DNA of 64,000 nt from Cyanobacteria bacterium UBA11370 (GCA_003486645.1 DNGI01000321.1:7543-71542); one strand, 5' to 3'. Positions 1-9,283 are shown, numbered from the stretch's first letter. Notes: generated by a model not told the origin, from the letters alone. A program made the numbers and translations.

Positions 1-2
1 TC

Positions 3-176
3 GACCCAGAAGTCCTCTCCTATAGCGAGCAACCCTTTACGATTTCCTATACCGACAAAGGGAAGCCAAGAAGATATACACCCGACTTTATAGTAACTAG
101 ACCCAAAAAAATACAAGTTGTAGAAGTTAAACCGTCTAACCAGGCTCAGACCGAGAAAAATCTCATTTATCGGTGA
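3..176 (+). pseudogene. TnsA-like transposase endonuclease, internal fragment cut at both ends
   Basis: The reading frame is open from the left edge and stops at TGA 174-176. It encodes about 57 residues, including SYSEQPFTISY, RRYTPDF and VVEVKPSNQ. In the TnsA family the Asp of the YTPDF strand and the E-x-K of VEVKP are active-site residues of the restriction-like fold that cuts the 5' ends of Tn7-like elements. The rest of the protein is missing: directly after this frame the sequence is already in the middle of tnsB, in another frame. A deletion that removed the tnsA 3' part and the tnsB 5' part explains this. The start lies left of the window. Confidence 0.7.
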
Positions 177-1396
177 TGCAATGCCTACTGCACGCTATTC
201 GCCCTAAAAATTATCTTCATTCCCAATTCAAGAGCGTAGAAAATACCTGGGACACCTACGGTCTGCCGGAAGTAATTGTCGTTGACAACGGCAAAGAATT
301 TTACAGTACTCACTTTGAAGATGCCTGTCTTCAGCTGGGAATCGTCATCCAATACTCTCCTCCCAAAATGCCTTGGTACAAGAGTGCTATAGAGCGGTAT
401 TTTGGGGCTTTAAATAGTCAGTTGCTTTCCGATGCTCCTGGAAAAACCTTCTCTAACTTCCTGCAACTGTCTGATTACGACCCCAAAAAGAATGCGGTAA
501 TTTCGTTTGAAGCCCTGCAAGAAATTCTCCATATTTTTATCGTCGATATTCATAACCAGAGTTCCCATCCCTCACTCAAATCTCCTCGCTCTAAAGTTTG
601 GGAATTAGCGATTAATGAATGGACGCCAGCTTTACCTCCATCTCATCTTGAATTGAAAGTTTTAGTAGGCAGCATCACTACCCGAAAAGTTACCAGAAGA
701 GGGGTAGAGTTTGAAGGTCTACTCTACAACAGCAGCGAACTGGCTCGGCTGCGGTCTTCTGTTCAAAGTACACAGAAAGCAACAGTTAAGTATGACCCCA
801 CTGATTTATCTCGCATCTATGTCTTAGACCCCACAACTCATCAATTTTTAGAGGTGCCTGCGCTTTCTGTTGAATACACTAAAGGGTTGACCCTTTGGCA
901 GCACCAAGTCGTTAAACAACTGGCACGCCAAGAAGCCTCCACAGTGGACATTGTGGCTTTGTCCTTAGCCAAAGAAAAGATTCAACTCATTGTCGAGCGG
1001 GAATGGAATTCATCAAAGAAAAGTCGAACTCGCACTGCAATGGCGAGGTGGTTGGGGATTGGACGCTCTGGTTCTGGTGAGTGTAGTCAAAGCCAAGAAT
1101 CGAACGACAACAGCAGTCAACCTCATTCGATATCAGGACTCTCAGACTTGGGCAGTACCCATAATCGGGACTATGCCCAAGAATCTCTCTCATCACCAGA
1201 ACTGCCACAGACATCTCCACCCAAGTCCCATCGTCGGTCATCCACTAACAGGGGTGATAAGAAAGTGAACTCAGCAGCTCAACCCGAAAACCATAATACT
1301 TCAACCGATAATTGGCAGCCAGATTTATCAGGATGGGATGTCACCATCGGGTTACCAACTTACCCTAGTGAGGCCGAACCCGATGCAGATAGATAA
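173..1396 (+). pseudogene. TnsB-like DDE transposase, N-terminal half missing
   Basis: 407 residues from a GTG. The visible part begins late in the catalytic core. YGLPEVIVVDNGKEF carries the second catalytic Asp and KSAIERYFGALN the catalytic Glu of the DDE triad. The first Asp, the DNA-binding domains and roughly the first 250-300 residues expected of a TnsB are absent. The C-terminal third is Ser/Thr/Gln-rich, as in TnsB tails that contact TnsC. It overlaps the start of the tnsC-like gene by 14 bases, the usual order for a tnsABC operon. With one catalytic residue and the end-binding domains gone, it should not be active. The GTG start is only the first one after the deletion joint. Confidence 0.85.
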
Positions 1397-2250
1397 AAAG
1401 TCGTTACCAGCTATGACCTTTAAAGAGCGGCTCTATATTGTCAATAACATCTACATTGTCTATCCCCGGTTCAAGGAAATTCTAAGTGCCATCGATGATT
1501 GTCGTCATTTTTCGGACTTGAAAGATGAACCGGAATGCTTATTTTTAAAGGGTGCGACGGGAGCCGGGAAAACTACGCTCATCAAGAGCTATGAAAAAGA
1601 TTATCCCAGAAAAGAAACTCCAGAAGGGACTGTAGTTCCAATCCTGTCGGTCACGATTCCTTCCCCGGCTACCGTCAAAAGCGTCGTCAGTAAGCTGCTT
1701 TGGGAACTAGGAGACCCAGCCTATGAGCGGGGAACTATCAGCTCTCAGACAATCCGACTGATTGGATTGATGAAAGATTGTGGGGTATCCCTTGTTTTCT
1801 TAGATGAATTTCAACATTTTATTGACCGAGATTCAGCCAAAGTCCTCAAAACGGTATCCGACTGGTTGAAGGACTTGATATTAGATACAAAAGTGCCAAT
1901 GGTCTTAATTGGACTGCCAGAGGCGGAAACTGTTTTTCAGTTCAACCCGCAACTGAGTCGGAGGTTTGCTCGCTCGGCATAATCTTAGTCCTTTTGAGTG
2001 GTCGGCGGATGTAGGGAAAGAATTTCGCACCTTTCTCCACGCAGTAGAGTCTCAACTTCCCTTATTGGAGCCGTCGGATTTGGCTAGTGAGGAAATGGCA
2101 CTCCGTTTTTACTATGCCTCGGATGGAATTGTCGCCTATGTCATGAAGCTGGTTCGGTATGGAGCACATCTAGCGCTGAAACAAGGCCAAGAAAAACTGG
2201 ACTTAAATGTTTTAGCGATTGCCTTTGATAAGTATGTCAAAATAGAATAA
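1383..2250 (+). pseudogene. TnsC-like AAA+ transposition regulator, frameshifted
   Basis: TnsC is the ATPase that links target selection to TnsAB. The first frame (1383-1982) has Walker A GATGAGKTT, Walker B VFLDEFQHF and the sensor stretch LIGLPEAETVF, then stops just after LSRRFARSA. The homologous continuation RHNLSPFEWS is in another frame from about 1966 to 2250. One extra or lost base near 1972-1978 restores a continuous product (RRFAR-RHNLSPFEW). ATG 1383 overlaps the end of tnsB; ATG 1413 is an alternative. No tniQ/tnsD or Cas12k follows, so the element's targeting gene lies elsewhere or is lost. Confidence 0.85.
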
Positions 2251-2294
2251 GAATCATGTGAGACAGAAAAAGACACCCTGTTTAGAGGAGAGTA

Positions 2295-2329
2295 TTTTGA
2301 ATTTTGAATTAAAAATTCAAAGTTCAAAA
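2295..2329. repeat. AATTCAA-type heptamer inverted repeat
   Basis: Two 16-base arms built of TTGAATT/AATTCAA units (2295-2310 and 2314-2329) are inverted around an AAA loop with a single mismatch. A further TTTGAATT-rich block lies at 2362-2394. It fills the gap between the tnsC remnant and the next gene and belongs to the repeat class found many times in this window. Confidence 0.6.
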
Positions 2330-2432
2330 TGAGAAAAATTCCCCAAAGAATAATCCTTCTTACTTTTGAATTGATAATTTTTAATTTTGAATTGCTTAGA
2401 CTATTTCCTGAACCATCGCCATCAAAGTCCTA

Positions 2433-3077
2433 ATGAACGAGATAAAAGATAAAGTTATCAATATCGAGTGCAGTGGAAACCATTATAGACTTTGCCGAAT
2501 GAACGACAGTCAATATTATGAACTTTGGAAAAACAGCATTCCCATCGCCGATGATTATGGATTTTATCTAGACTTTTATTTGTATTTAAGCCATGAAGGT
2601 AAGAGCTTAAATCTTGCCCAAATCTATGTCACTCTAAAAGAATTATGCGGAGAGAGCGGTCAGTTTTTTGACGATTGGAAAGGGTCATTTTCCTTTCCAT
2701 TTTTCCTAGAAGTCAGTAAAGCCGGACATAAATTTGATTACTTGCTGGATATTTATGACCACAGAGGTTCTCTGTATTTCGGAATTTGCAAACAATTACA
2801 GCCTTACGATAGCTATGACTTCAGGCTAATTCATCAACCGTTTTCCGAAGAATTCTCCCGGCAAGACATCAATAAATTTATCAGCTACTTGTACGGTTAT
2901 ATTCAGGGATATTTTGAAGCGAGACAAGACAATTATAAACAATTTTTTTTCAAGCGAGTGGATTCTAATGGCATCTTATTTGGATATAAAGATGGGAATT
3001 TTTTTGAAGAGCATTATGATTCCCCTGAAAACTACGAGCCGGCTGTGAAGTTATTAGAAAATTACAGGTTTGGTTAG
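2433..3077 (+). CDS. Hypothetical protein, 214 aa
   Basis: The family is not recognised. The product is rich in aromatic and acidic residues (for example DFYLYL, FSFPFFLEV, YLYGYIQGYFEARQ) and has no signal peptide or membrane segment. It looks like an alpha/beta cytoplasmic protein. It stands alone on the plus strand after the transposon remnant and is followed by a strong hairpin at 3105-3135, which supports it as a separate transcription unit. The aromatic content resembles many small accessory or immunity-type proteins, but that is only an impression. Confidence 0.6.
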   Translation: MNEIKDKVINIECSGNHYRLCRMNDSQYYELWKNSIPIADDYGFYLDFYLYLSHEGKSLNLAQIYVTLKELCGESGQFFDDWKGSFSFPFFLEVSKAGHKFDYLLDIYDHRGSLYFGICKQLQPYDSYDFRLIHQPFSEEFSRQDINKFISYLYGYIQGYFEARQDNYKQFFFKRVDSNGILFGYKDGNFFEEHYDSPENYEPAVKLLENYRFG

Positions 3078-3104
3078 TGCCAACTACAGCTTGCTCAATA
3101 ATGA

Positions 3105-3135
3105 CAAATGGGGAGATTCCATCTCCCCTGATTTG
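3105..3135. terminator. Hairpin after the 214-aa gene
   Basis: CAAAT and GGGGAGAT pair with ATCTCCCC and ATTTG around a 3-base loop. It lies between converging genes and has no good T tract, so it may act on both strands. Confidence 0.55.
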
Positions 3136-3170
3136 ACCGAAAAAATGGGATACAAGCCCCCGGTAGAGAG

Positions 3171-3692
3171 CTAAATGCGCGAACCCACAAGTATGCTAGT
3201 TTGCCCTTTAATCACCTGCCGCAGGGCAGTTACTAAGTCGGTGGATTGGTTATGCAGGTGGTGTTTATCAACCAAAAAGACTGCTGTGCGATCAATACCA
3301 AGCGCTTGCCATAGTGGTGCAAGTTGTTGAAGTTTGTCTTGTTTCGATTCAACTGCGTCGGGGTTGGTGGTAATATCCAAGGCAACAATCCAGCCAAAAA
3401 GCTGCACACAGGAGTCGATTCCGTAGACATAATCGAGGATAACCTCTGCTGGAACAGATTTCCAGTTAAGATGAAGGCGATAGCGACTTTCCTGACGTAC
3501 AGGAATTCCGTATTCTGCCAAGAGATATGGCAGTGCCTGTGCCAAACGCTGGCGTCCGAGAGGAGACTGTTTAGCAACTTGAATGAGCTGTTGGGAACTG
3601 GATTTCACTCGTTTAAGTTTTTGGCAAGCCGCAACAAGCTGGTTGAATAAATTCTCTCCAGCCCAACCACACAGGGTCGCATTAGTATTCAT
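3171..3692 (-). CDS. Hypothetical protein, 173 aa
   Basis: The family is not recognised. The C-terminal half contains VQLFGWIVALDITTNP, then VESKQDKLQQLAPLWQAL and AVFLVDK. An acidic strand followed by a Lys-containing segment is the kind of pattern seen in PD-(D/E)xK-like folds, but the catalytic pattern is not clear enough to call a nuclease. The N-terminal part is helical and basic. It is followed at 3721-3733 by a short AGCGC-CTA-GCGCT palindrome on its 5' side. Convergent with the 214-aa gene. Confidence 0.55.
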   Translation of the reverse strand: MNTNATLCGWAGENLFNQLVAACQKLKRVKSSSQQLIQVAKQSPLGRQRLAQALPYLLAEYGIPVRQESRYRLHLNWKSVPAEVILDYVYGIDSCVQLFGWIVALDITTNPDAVESKQDKLQQLAPLWQALGIDRTAVFLVDKHHLHNQSTDLVTALRQVIKGQTSILVGSRI

Positions 3693-3791
3693 ATTGAATG
3701 CCCTAATTGTTCAGTAAGAAAGCGCCTAGCGCTGTTGAATAATTAGGGAGCGGCTTAGTTTATCAATAAGCGTTGGGAAAATGGGAAAAAT

Positions 3792-3818
3792 AACCCCTCT
3801 GCAGTCGGCACAGGGGTT
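3792..3818 (-). terminator. Rho-independent terminator of the caspase-like gene
   Basis: AACCCCT (3792-3798) pairs with AGGGGTT (3812-3818). Read on the minus strand, a TTATTTTT run follows, directly downstream of the stop at 3829. Confidence 0.6.
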
Positions 3819-3828
3819 GATTTGTTAT

Positions 3829-5355
3829 TTATAAATTCAGTTCCCTTTCTAAGTATGAAAGCCTCTCTTCTACCAGCTTCGAATATCGCTTATTAAGTTC
3901 GCGTATGCCGTCCTCAACGTGCGCGTCTATCAAAGACAAGGCTCCATCATCACTTAGATCAAGAAACTCATAATCCTGAGACTGAGACTGTAACTCGAAT
4001 TCCTCACTGAGAGGGGCTGAGGTTGTTGCAACGCCATGGTGAAGACATACTTTTACTTGCAGCGGTATTAGGTAGTAGTACAGGACAGCCGATGGGAGAT
4101 AACCGTCTGATTGAATTCTCAATTCAACATAAGAGTCAGGCCATCGCCATCGGAAGCCTTGTTCCACGATGTACTCATAGCTCACTGTTGGTCGATTGAA
4201 GACATCTGCCGAAAAAAGCGAAGTGTATCTGTCTGATCGCTTCTCTATGATGCGGATATCATGAACTGGTTGAAGTTGCTCTCTTTTTATAAATAATGCA
4301 ATGGACTCTTTAAGATTCTTAGGTAATCGGTCAACCTTCTGGATGGGCGTAAGCTCTACCTCGCAGTCAAAAGATTCAACTTTATGAATCCGCGCCTGCA
4401 AAGCATCTCGAATGTGTTCCATAAACTTTGCGAGGCGTGTTAAGTGTTCCTCTGTTCCGACCTTAATCATAGAACAACGCACAAGAGCTAATCTTTCGAC
4501 CACACTCGGAGTACGCGGCTCTTTCAGCGACCCATCGTCAGCCAAATTCTTCTGTATCTGGCTTTGAGATAATATACTCCTTTTTCTACACGCAATAACA
4601 AGATTGCCTGAAATGGCTGCATTCATTGTCGGAGTTTGCACATGAGTCTTCTTCTGGCACCAATCGGCTAACTCTTCGCAAACTTTAATCTTAAGTAGTT
4701 CAGGCAAAATATTGCTATCCTCTGGGAATGAACGAATTGCTTCACAGAGGAAGTATGTGAACACACCGTGACTTAAATTGGGATCGCCGTGACTAAACTC
4801 ATCCTCTCGACAGGCTGCGAACGTAAGCCAACCTTGCGTTCGATCAGCGGTGGTAATGGCTCGGACAAAGCCTTGTGCGTCTGGCGGAGAAACAGATTGA
4901 TTGCGAACGTCAAATCCTGAATGGCAAGCGTCGAAAATACGCACATTCACCCGCTCTGGCATTCGTAAAATGTCACTTACATCACGTAGAGCAAGTGCTG
5001 TCTGCTCAATGTTGGATACATTGGTGTCTGGCAGAATGATGTAAGGTTCCCCCTTGTAAAGAGTACCATGCCCTGCATAGTAGAAAAGTATAGTGTCACC
5101 AGGTTGTGTCCTTTGAGCAACGAGACGGATCTTATCTAGCAGGCTTACAGGTGTAGTTAGGATATCCGATGAGAGCAACTCAAGCGTAATATCTTGTTCT
5201 GCGAAGTCACAAAATTCATGCAGTGTCTTCTTAAGCAATTGTGCATCTTTGTGGCAGAACAGAGTTTTTGGCTTGACATATCTATACTCTTCTGTTGCTA
5301 GGATGATTGCGTATCGTTTCATACTTAAAATTGTAGTTACAGACTTTTTAGCCAT
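3829..5355 (-). CDS. Caspase-like (peptidase C14/EACC1-type) protein with unknown C-terminal region
   Basis: The first 260 residues form a caspase p20-like domain. FYYAGHG has the catalytic His (about H96) and FDACHSG the catalytic Cys (about C144), both intact. Such cysteine peptidases in bacteria act as cell-death or defence effectors or process partner proteins, usually after Arg/Lys or Asp. The remaining 250 residues are not recognised; they contain beta-rich segments and end in a helix-forming acidic/basic stretch, and could be a sensor or substrate-binding part. The true start may be the second Met (5319, MKRYAIILATEEY), where the conserved domain begins. No obvious Shine-Dalgarno site precedes either start. 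No partner gene (NTPase or TIR) lies beside it. Confidence 0.85.
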   Translation of the reverse strand: MAKKSVTTILSMKRYAIILATEEYRYVKPKTLFCHKDAQLLKKTLHEFCDFAEQDITLELLSSDILTTPVSLLDKIRLVAQRTQPGDTILFYYAGHGTLYKGEPYIILPDTNVSNIEQTALALRDVSDILRMPERVNVRIFDACHSGFDVRNQSVSPPDAQGFVRAITTADRTQGWLTFAACREDEFSHGDPNLSHGVFTYFLCEAIRSFPEDSNILPELLKIKVCEELADWCQKKTHVQTPTMNAAISGNLVIACRKRSILSQSQIQKNLADDGSLKEPRTPSVVERLALVRCSMIKVGTEEHLTRLAKFMEHIRDALQARIHKVESFDCEVELTPIQKVDRLPKNLKESIALFIKREQLQPVHDIRIIEKRSDRYTSLFSADVFNRPTVSYEYIVEQGFRWRWPDSYVELRIQSDGYLPSAVLYYYLIPLQVKVCLHHGVATTSAPLSEEFELQSQSQDYEFLDLSDDGALSLIDAHVEDGIRELNKRYSKLVEERLSYLERELNL

Positions 5356-5402
5356 CTGATTGTAATCATAGCTACTTCAAACTGAGCTGGTTTAACTATG
5401 CG

Positions 5403-6443
5403 TTAGAGAGGCATACACTCCTCTCCCACTAGGGTAACTTCCCAAACCAGTCTGGATTGCGATCGCTCTCTAATATAGTTTCGGGCGTTCTCTAGGTGTT
5501 GGATGATACTGGGTTGATGGTGGAGTTCCCAGTAGTACTGTTGCAAGTAATCGACTAACCAAAGTTGGGTCTGTGTATCTAGGGTTTTGTCGATAAAGTA
5601 AGCTAGTTCTAGGGCTTTACGGGTGGTTAAGGGTAATTCGGTGAGGGCACGTCGTAAATCTTGGGGAATGTGATTGAGTTGATTGAAAGCTGCGATCGCT
5701 TTTCCAGGACTCCCCAAGGAAAGTTCCAATAATGTATTATCTGCCAAAATTTCCTCATTCCCAGTCTGTTGTAATACTCGTTTGGTATCGCCTCTCTCTA
5801 GAGAACGGAAGGGGATAAAAGTGCAGCGAGAAACAATAGTGGGTAGTAAAGAATGGGTAGAGGAAGCTGTTATAATTAAAGTGCCAGAACCAGGTTCTTC
5901 GAGGGTTTTGAGTAGGGCATTGGCGGCGGAGTCAGCTAGAGTATCGGCTTGCTCGATAACCACTAGAGAACGGGGAGCTTTTAGGGGTCTTCGGGAGAGA
6001 AATTGGCTGACTTCTCTGACTTGTTCAATTCTAATTTGGGGAGGTTTGTTGAACTCCAATTTTTGTGTATTGGCTTGTGTTGCGGTTATCAGGTTGCCTT
6101 GATGCAGATAGGTCGGTTCTACCCACAGCAAGTCGGGGTGGTTGTAGAGTTGCAACTGTTCTTTGAGGGAGTTGGAGGTGGGGAAGCGATGGGACAACAT
6201 AGCACTCACAAAGCATCGGGCGATCAAGCGCTTGCCAACACCAACTGGACCGGCAAAGAGGTAGGCGGGGGCGATGCGGTTGGTGGTAATTGCGCCTTGT
6301 AATAGAGCGATCGCTTGGTCTTGTCCGACGATTGGGTCGAAGGGGTTTTGATGGGTGTTGATTAATGGGTCAGTTAGTGGTTCGTTGACTTCTCCGGGAT
6401 GGGGAAAGAATTGAAGCATGGTCATGGTAATAAATTCTTGCAT
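5403..6443 (-). CDS. holB: DNA polymerase III delta' subunit (clamp loader)
   Basis: The clamp-loader subunit that, with gamma/tau and delta, opens and loads the beta clamp. FDPIVGQDQAIALLQGAI and the P-loop-like GPVGVGKR are the N-terminal RuvB-like AAA+ fold, with SRCTFIPFR as the SRC motif. RAPRSLVVIEQADTLA-type Walker B positions are seen as VVIEQADTL. The length of 346 aa fits the family. Starts within the first 9 residues are possible (6443, 6425, 6419). The first ATG abuts an AATTCAAAATTCAAAATG repeat. It is a second copy relative to what any host chromosome must carry, and fits with dnaX, dnaN and holA elsewhere in the window. Confidence 0.88.
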   Translation of the reverse strand: MQEFITMTMLQFFPHPGEVNEPLTDPLINTHQNPFDPIVGQDQAIALLQGAITTNRIAPAYLFAGPVGVGKRLIARCFVSAMLSHRFPTSNSLKEQLQLYNHPDLLWVEPTYLHQGNLITATQANTQKLEFNKPPQIRIEQVREVSQFLSRRPLKAPRSLVVIEQADTLADSAANALLKTLEEPGSGTLIITASSTHSLLPTIVSRCTFIPFRSLERGDTKRVLQQTGNEEILADNTLLELSLGSPGKAIAAFNQLNHIPQDLRRALTELPLTTRKALELAYFIDKTLDTQTQLWLVDYLQQYYWELHHQPSIIQHLENARNYIRERSQSRLVWEVTLVGEECMPL

Positions 6444-6549
6444 TCAAAATTCAAAATGACAAAAACAGATGATATTGAGCCTTTAATAGATTTCCTGCAA
6501 TTAACTCGAAAGCACGACAGCTTATCTGGTATGAGATTGGATATTAAAA

Positions 6550-6578
6550 AACCCAGTTCTTGGGGTAAGAACTGGGTT
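6550..6578 (-). terminator. Strong rho-independent terminator
   Basis: AACCCAGTTCTT (6550-6561), loop GGGGT, AAGAACTGGGTT (6567-6578): a perfect 12-bp stem. On the minus strand it is followed by a TTTTTT run, ending transcription of the 80-aa gene at 6620-6862 before holB. Confidence 0.8.
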
Positions 6579-6619
6579 GGGTCAAACCAATTCAAAAAAG
6601 GTCATTCCAAGCGGAGTCA

Positions 6620-6862
6620 TTAAATAGCGGGTGTAGATTGGTGGTATTGGTGGCTCATTGAGGGGGGGACAAGGCTAATAGCAAACCCAGCTTTATAGAG
6701 AGTCAGCACTAGCTTTTGGTAGTTTTTTCGGTCGCACTTAATGATTTGTTGTCCGCTTCGTCCCACTTTTTGGGGTATAATGTGGAGAATGTTTTGAATG
6801 GCTAAAGCTGTCTGCTTGTTTAGGCAAACCATTCCATCTTTTGTTAATTTTAGTTTAAGCAT
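6620..6862 (-). CDS. Hypothetical small protein, 80 aa
   Basis: The family is not recognised. The sequence (LKLKLTKDGMVCLNKQTAL, then KCDRKNYQKLVLTLYKAGF) looks like a small alpha/beta protein. The perfect terminator just downstream supports it as a real transcription unit. Upstream is a 385-base gap. Confidence 0.5.
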   Translation of the reverse strand: MLKLKLTKDGMVCLNKQTALAIQNILHIIPQKVGRSGQQIIKCDRKNYQKLVLTLYKAGFAISLVPPSMSHQYHQSTPAI

Positions 6863-7274
6863 TGGTGAGTTTTGCTCTGGCTATTCGTCACTCGTGTAGC
6901 GCGAAAGCGCCAAGTATAGCTTTGAGAAAAATCCGGTAATAATCTCAATTAGATTGGTGGCTTTTCAAGCCAATTAAAATAGCGAGTTGTCGAAAACTAT
7001 TAGTTATTTAGAGAAGTGCCAAAACAATTCACGCATTCACGCATTATTAATTCAAAATTACAATTAGTGGCGGTTACAAGCCTCCATTAATTGTAATTTG
7101 GGTCATATAGCGGTTCTCGAATAACTGAGATACACCACAAGCCCTTGACTTGACTGATGTTTACTTAATGCTGTTACTGTATTTCATCTATTTGAAAAAT
7201 GCTATATACTATTAGCTATTACCTATTATCCATTACCCGTTTCATCCTTGATAATTATCCGCAAAATTAATAGT
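6863..7274. other. Intergenic region with dispersed repeats and a hairpin
   Basis: No gene is seen. It holds a GCGC-GAAA-GCGC mini-hairpin (6899-6910) and a repeat around 7023-7060 (AATTCACGCATTCACGCATT, then TATTAATTCAAAATTA) that has a near copy at 32764-32800. A 12-bp perfect inverted repeat AAATTACAATTA/TAATTGTAATTT lies at 7055-7066 and 7088-7099 around a 21-base loop. The promoter of the ATPase/DUF4276 operon must lie at its right end. Confidence 0.6.
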
Positions 7275-8576
7275 ATGAGTCAAGCAATTCTCCAGTTTAT
7301 AAAAATCAATAATTATAAGAATGTTCGTTTAGCCAAGCCAGTTATTCTTAATAATCTGAATATATTGATAGGCGCAAATGGTTCAGGAAAAAGTAACTTT
7401 ATCAGTTGCTTAAAATTTTTAAAAGATTGCCTAACCAGCCTTCCGGATGAAAGTCGAGGTATCAGTAGTTTTGAGGATGCAGTGGCCAAACTTGGAGGAA
7501 ACAGAATTTTAGATGGTAATGTTGAAAGTCCCGCTACAGTAGGCATCTCATATGGATTTTCACAAATTTACCAGACTGGCGACCCGACAAAAGATAGTGG
7601 TATATTTGATTTAAAGCTTTATGTTGACAAACAAACAAGAGTTAGTATAGCTGAAGAATATTTATATAGTGGAGAAGATTTACATGAGTTAGAAGTATCT
7701 CCACCTTTTTATTATTATAAATTTCCTAACAGGCAAGCAGGCAAAGGAGCTATATCCGTTTATGATACTTCCGATCAATTATCAAGTCATTTTGAACCTT
7801 TAAACAACATTTCCGTCAATACTTTGGGTTTGGTAGCCCTTCCCAGACTGCTTGAAGATAGCCCGTTTCCTCCAGAAAATGCCCCTGTTTATAAAATTAG
7901 AAGAGAGTTAGTAGAATTTATTACCAAGTGGCAGTTTTACAATGCCAATAATATGGACTTACATCAAATTAGAACGGCGGAACCGCAAATCGGTAGAAGC
8001 GATATTTATTTGTCTTCATCGGGAGATAACTTACCCTTGGTTTTGGACAATTTAAACCAACGAAATATCGACTTTGAGGATAGTATTAACGAGGCAATGA
8101 AGTTGATTCTCCCTAAAACTCGCCGCCTTAGACCGATACGTTCTGGTCGCTTATCTCTTACTGTAGAATGGTATTTTGAGGGCATACCGGAACCTTTCTT
8201 TTTGACAGATATGTCCGATGGCACAGTCCGGATGTTGTGTTGGGCTACTCTATTACATTCTCCAGTTCTGCCTTCATTGCTAGTTATTGATGAACCAGAA
8301 TTAGGATTACACGTATCATGGATGCCAATTTTAGCTGAATGGATAAAACAAGCTGCAAAAAAAACTCAAGTAATTGTTACCACACATAGCCCTGACCTTT
8401 TGGATCATTTTACGGATTGCTTAGAGAATGTTCTTTGTTTTTCTTCAGAAAATAGAACGCACTTTTCCATCAAACCTCTTTCAAAACAAATGCTGGATCA
8501 AAAACTTCAAGAGGGATGGCAACTAGGTGATCTCTATCGTGTTGGCGATCCCAGTATTGGAGGATGGCCGTGGTAG
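7275..8576 (+). CDS. AAA/ABC-type ATPase (RecF/OLD-like), partner of DUF4276 protein
   Basis: An SMC/RecF-like ATPase. IGANGSGKSN is Walker A, LLVIDEPELGLH joins the Walker B and D-loop positions, and VIVTTHSPDLL is the H-loop. The short insert between the motifs lacks a long coiled coil, which fits the AAA_21-type single proteins of defence and toxin loci. ATG 7275 is chosen over the upstream TTG at 7248 because homology begins near QFIKINNYKNV. The gene overlaps the next by 13 bases, so the two are co-translated. ATPases of this kind usually gate a nuclease partner; here the partner is the DUF4276 protein. Confidence 0.85.
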   Translation: MSQAILQFIKINNYKNVRLAKPVILNNLNILIGANGSGKSNFISCLKFLKDCLTSLPDESRGISSFEDAVAKLGGNRILDGNVESPATVGISYGFSQIYQTGDPTKDSGIFDLKLYVDKQTRVSIAEEYLYSGEDLHELEVSPPFYYYKFPNRQAGKGAISVYDTSDQLSSHFEPLNNISVNTLGLVALPRLLEDSPFPPENAPVYKIRRELVEFITKWQFYNANNMDLHQIRTAEPQIGRSDIYLSSSGDNLPLVLDNLNQRNIDFEDSINEAMKLILPKTRRLRPIRSGRLSLTVEWYFEGIPEPFFLTDMSDGTVRMLCWATLLHSPVLPSLLVIDEPELGLHVSWMPILAEWIKQAAKKTQVIVTTHSPDLLDHFTDCLENVLCFSSENRTHFSIKPLSKQMLDQKLQEGWQLGDLYRVGDPSIGGWPW

Positions 8577-9283
8577 TATGGGTTTTTGCTGGAGGTGGTG
8601 AAGCTGAGGTTGCAGGGTTAATTCCTTTTTTAGAAAAAAATTTTCCTGGGTGTAGATTTGAACGAAAAACACCAGTCCGTCAAAAACCTGGTCCAAAACC
8701 TAATAAGGCAGCTAGTTATGGAAGAACAGGTCAAAGTTTAATTGAGCAAATTAAGGAAGAATTACCGATTGCTTTAAAAGGGGAAGCCAATCAATGTAAT
8801 CTCATTCTAGTTTTTGATGATTTGGATTGTCGTGATCCTGTGATACAAAGAGAAAAAATATTGTCAGAGATCTTAAAAATACCTGGATGTGCTGAGATTG
8901 AGAAATTTGTTGGCTTTGCTGCGCCTGAACTTGAAGCTTGGATTATTGCTGATTGGGATAATTCGCTGGCTAAAAATTCAGCTTTTCGAGGCAGACATCA
9001 GCGTATGCGTTGGTGGCTGAGTACACAAAAACATATTCCTTTTGATGACCCAGAATCATTTAGTGAGTACGATGAACAAAGAGATTGTTGTCGGGAAAAA
9101 CTCTCAGATGCACTAATTGAATCAAGTGTGCAAGATGAAGCTGACCGTGATAAGCCACGCTTTTCTAAACGGCTACATACCCCTTTGTTATTGGGAGAAA
9201 TCAATCCCAATGAGGTTCAACGAAAATGCCCCTTGTTCCGCGAAATGTATAACTATCTTAATGATTTTTGTCATTTTTCATAA
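8564..9283 (+). CDS. DUF4276 (TOPRIM-like) protein
   Basis: 239 aa. AGGGEAEVAGLIPFL at the N-terminus, LILVFDDLDCRDP in the middle and ELEAWIIAD match the pattern of DUF4276 proteins: a GEGxxE-type Glu, a D-x-D strand and a second acidic turn, as in TOPRIM folds. By analogy with AriA/AriB of PARIS and with OLD nucleases, it may be the nuclease or effector controlled by the ATPase encoded just upstream. Start ATG 8564 lies inside the end of that gene. A terminator-like hairpin follows at 9301-9334. Confidence 0.75.
   Translation: MAVVVWVFAGGGEAEVAGLIPFLEKNFPGCRFERKTPVRQKPGPKPNKAASYGRTGQSLIEQIKEELPIALKGEANQCNLILVFDDLDCRDPVIQREKILSEILKIPGCAEIEKFVGFAAPELEAWIIADWDNSLAKNSAFRGRHQRMRWWLSTQKHIPFDDPESFSEYDEQRDCCREKLSDALIESSVQDEADRDKPRFSKRLHTPLLLGEINPNEVQRKCPLFREMYNYLNDFCHFS

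Noticed and set aside
987-1268. Open frames on both strands inside the tnsB remnant
   Set aside because: They overlap the Ser/Thr-rich tnsB tail, have no recognisable domain, and are explained as shadow frames.
1-2400. CRISPR-associated transposon (Cas12k/TniQ type)
   Set aside because: A tnsA fragment is present and neither TniQ, Cas12k nor a repeat array is visible, so only a Tn7-like relic can be claimed.
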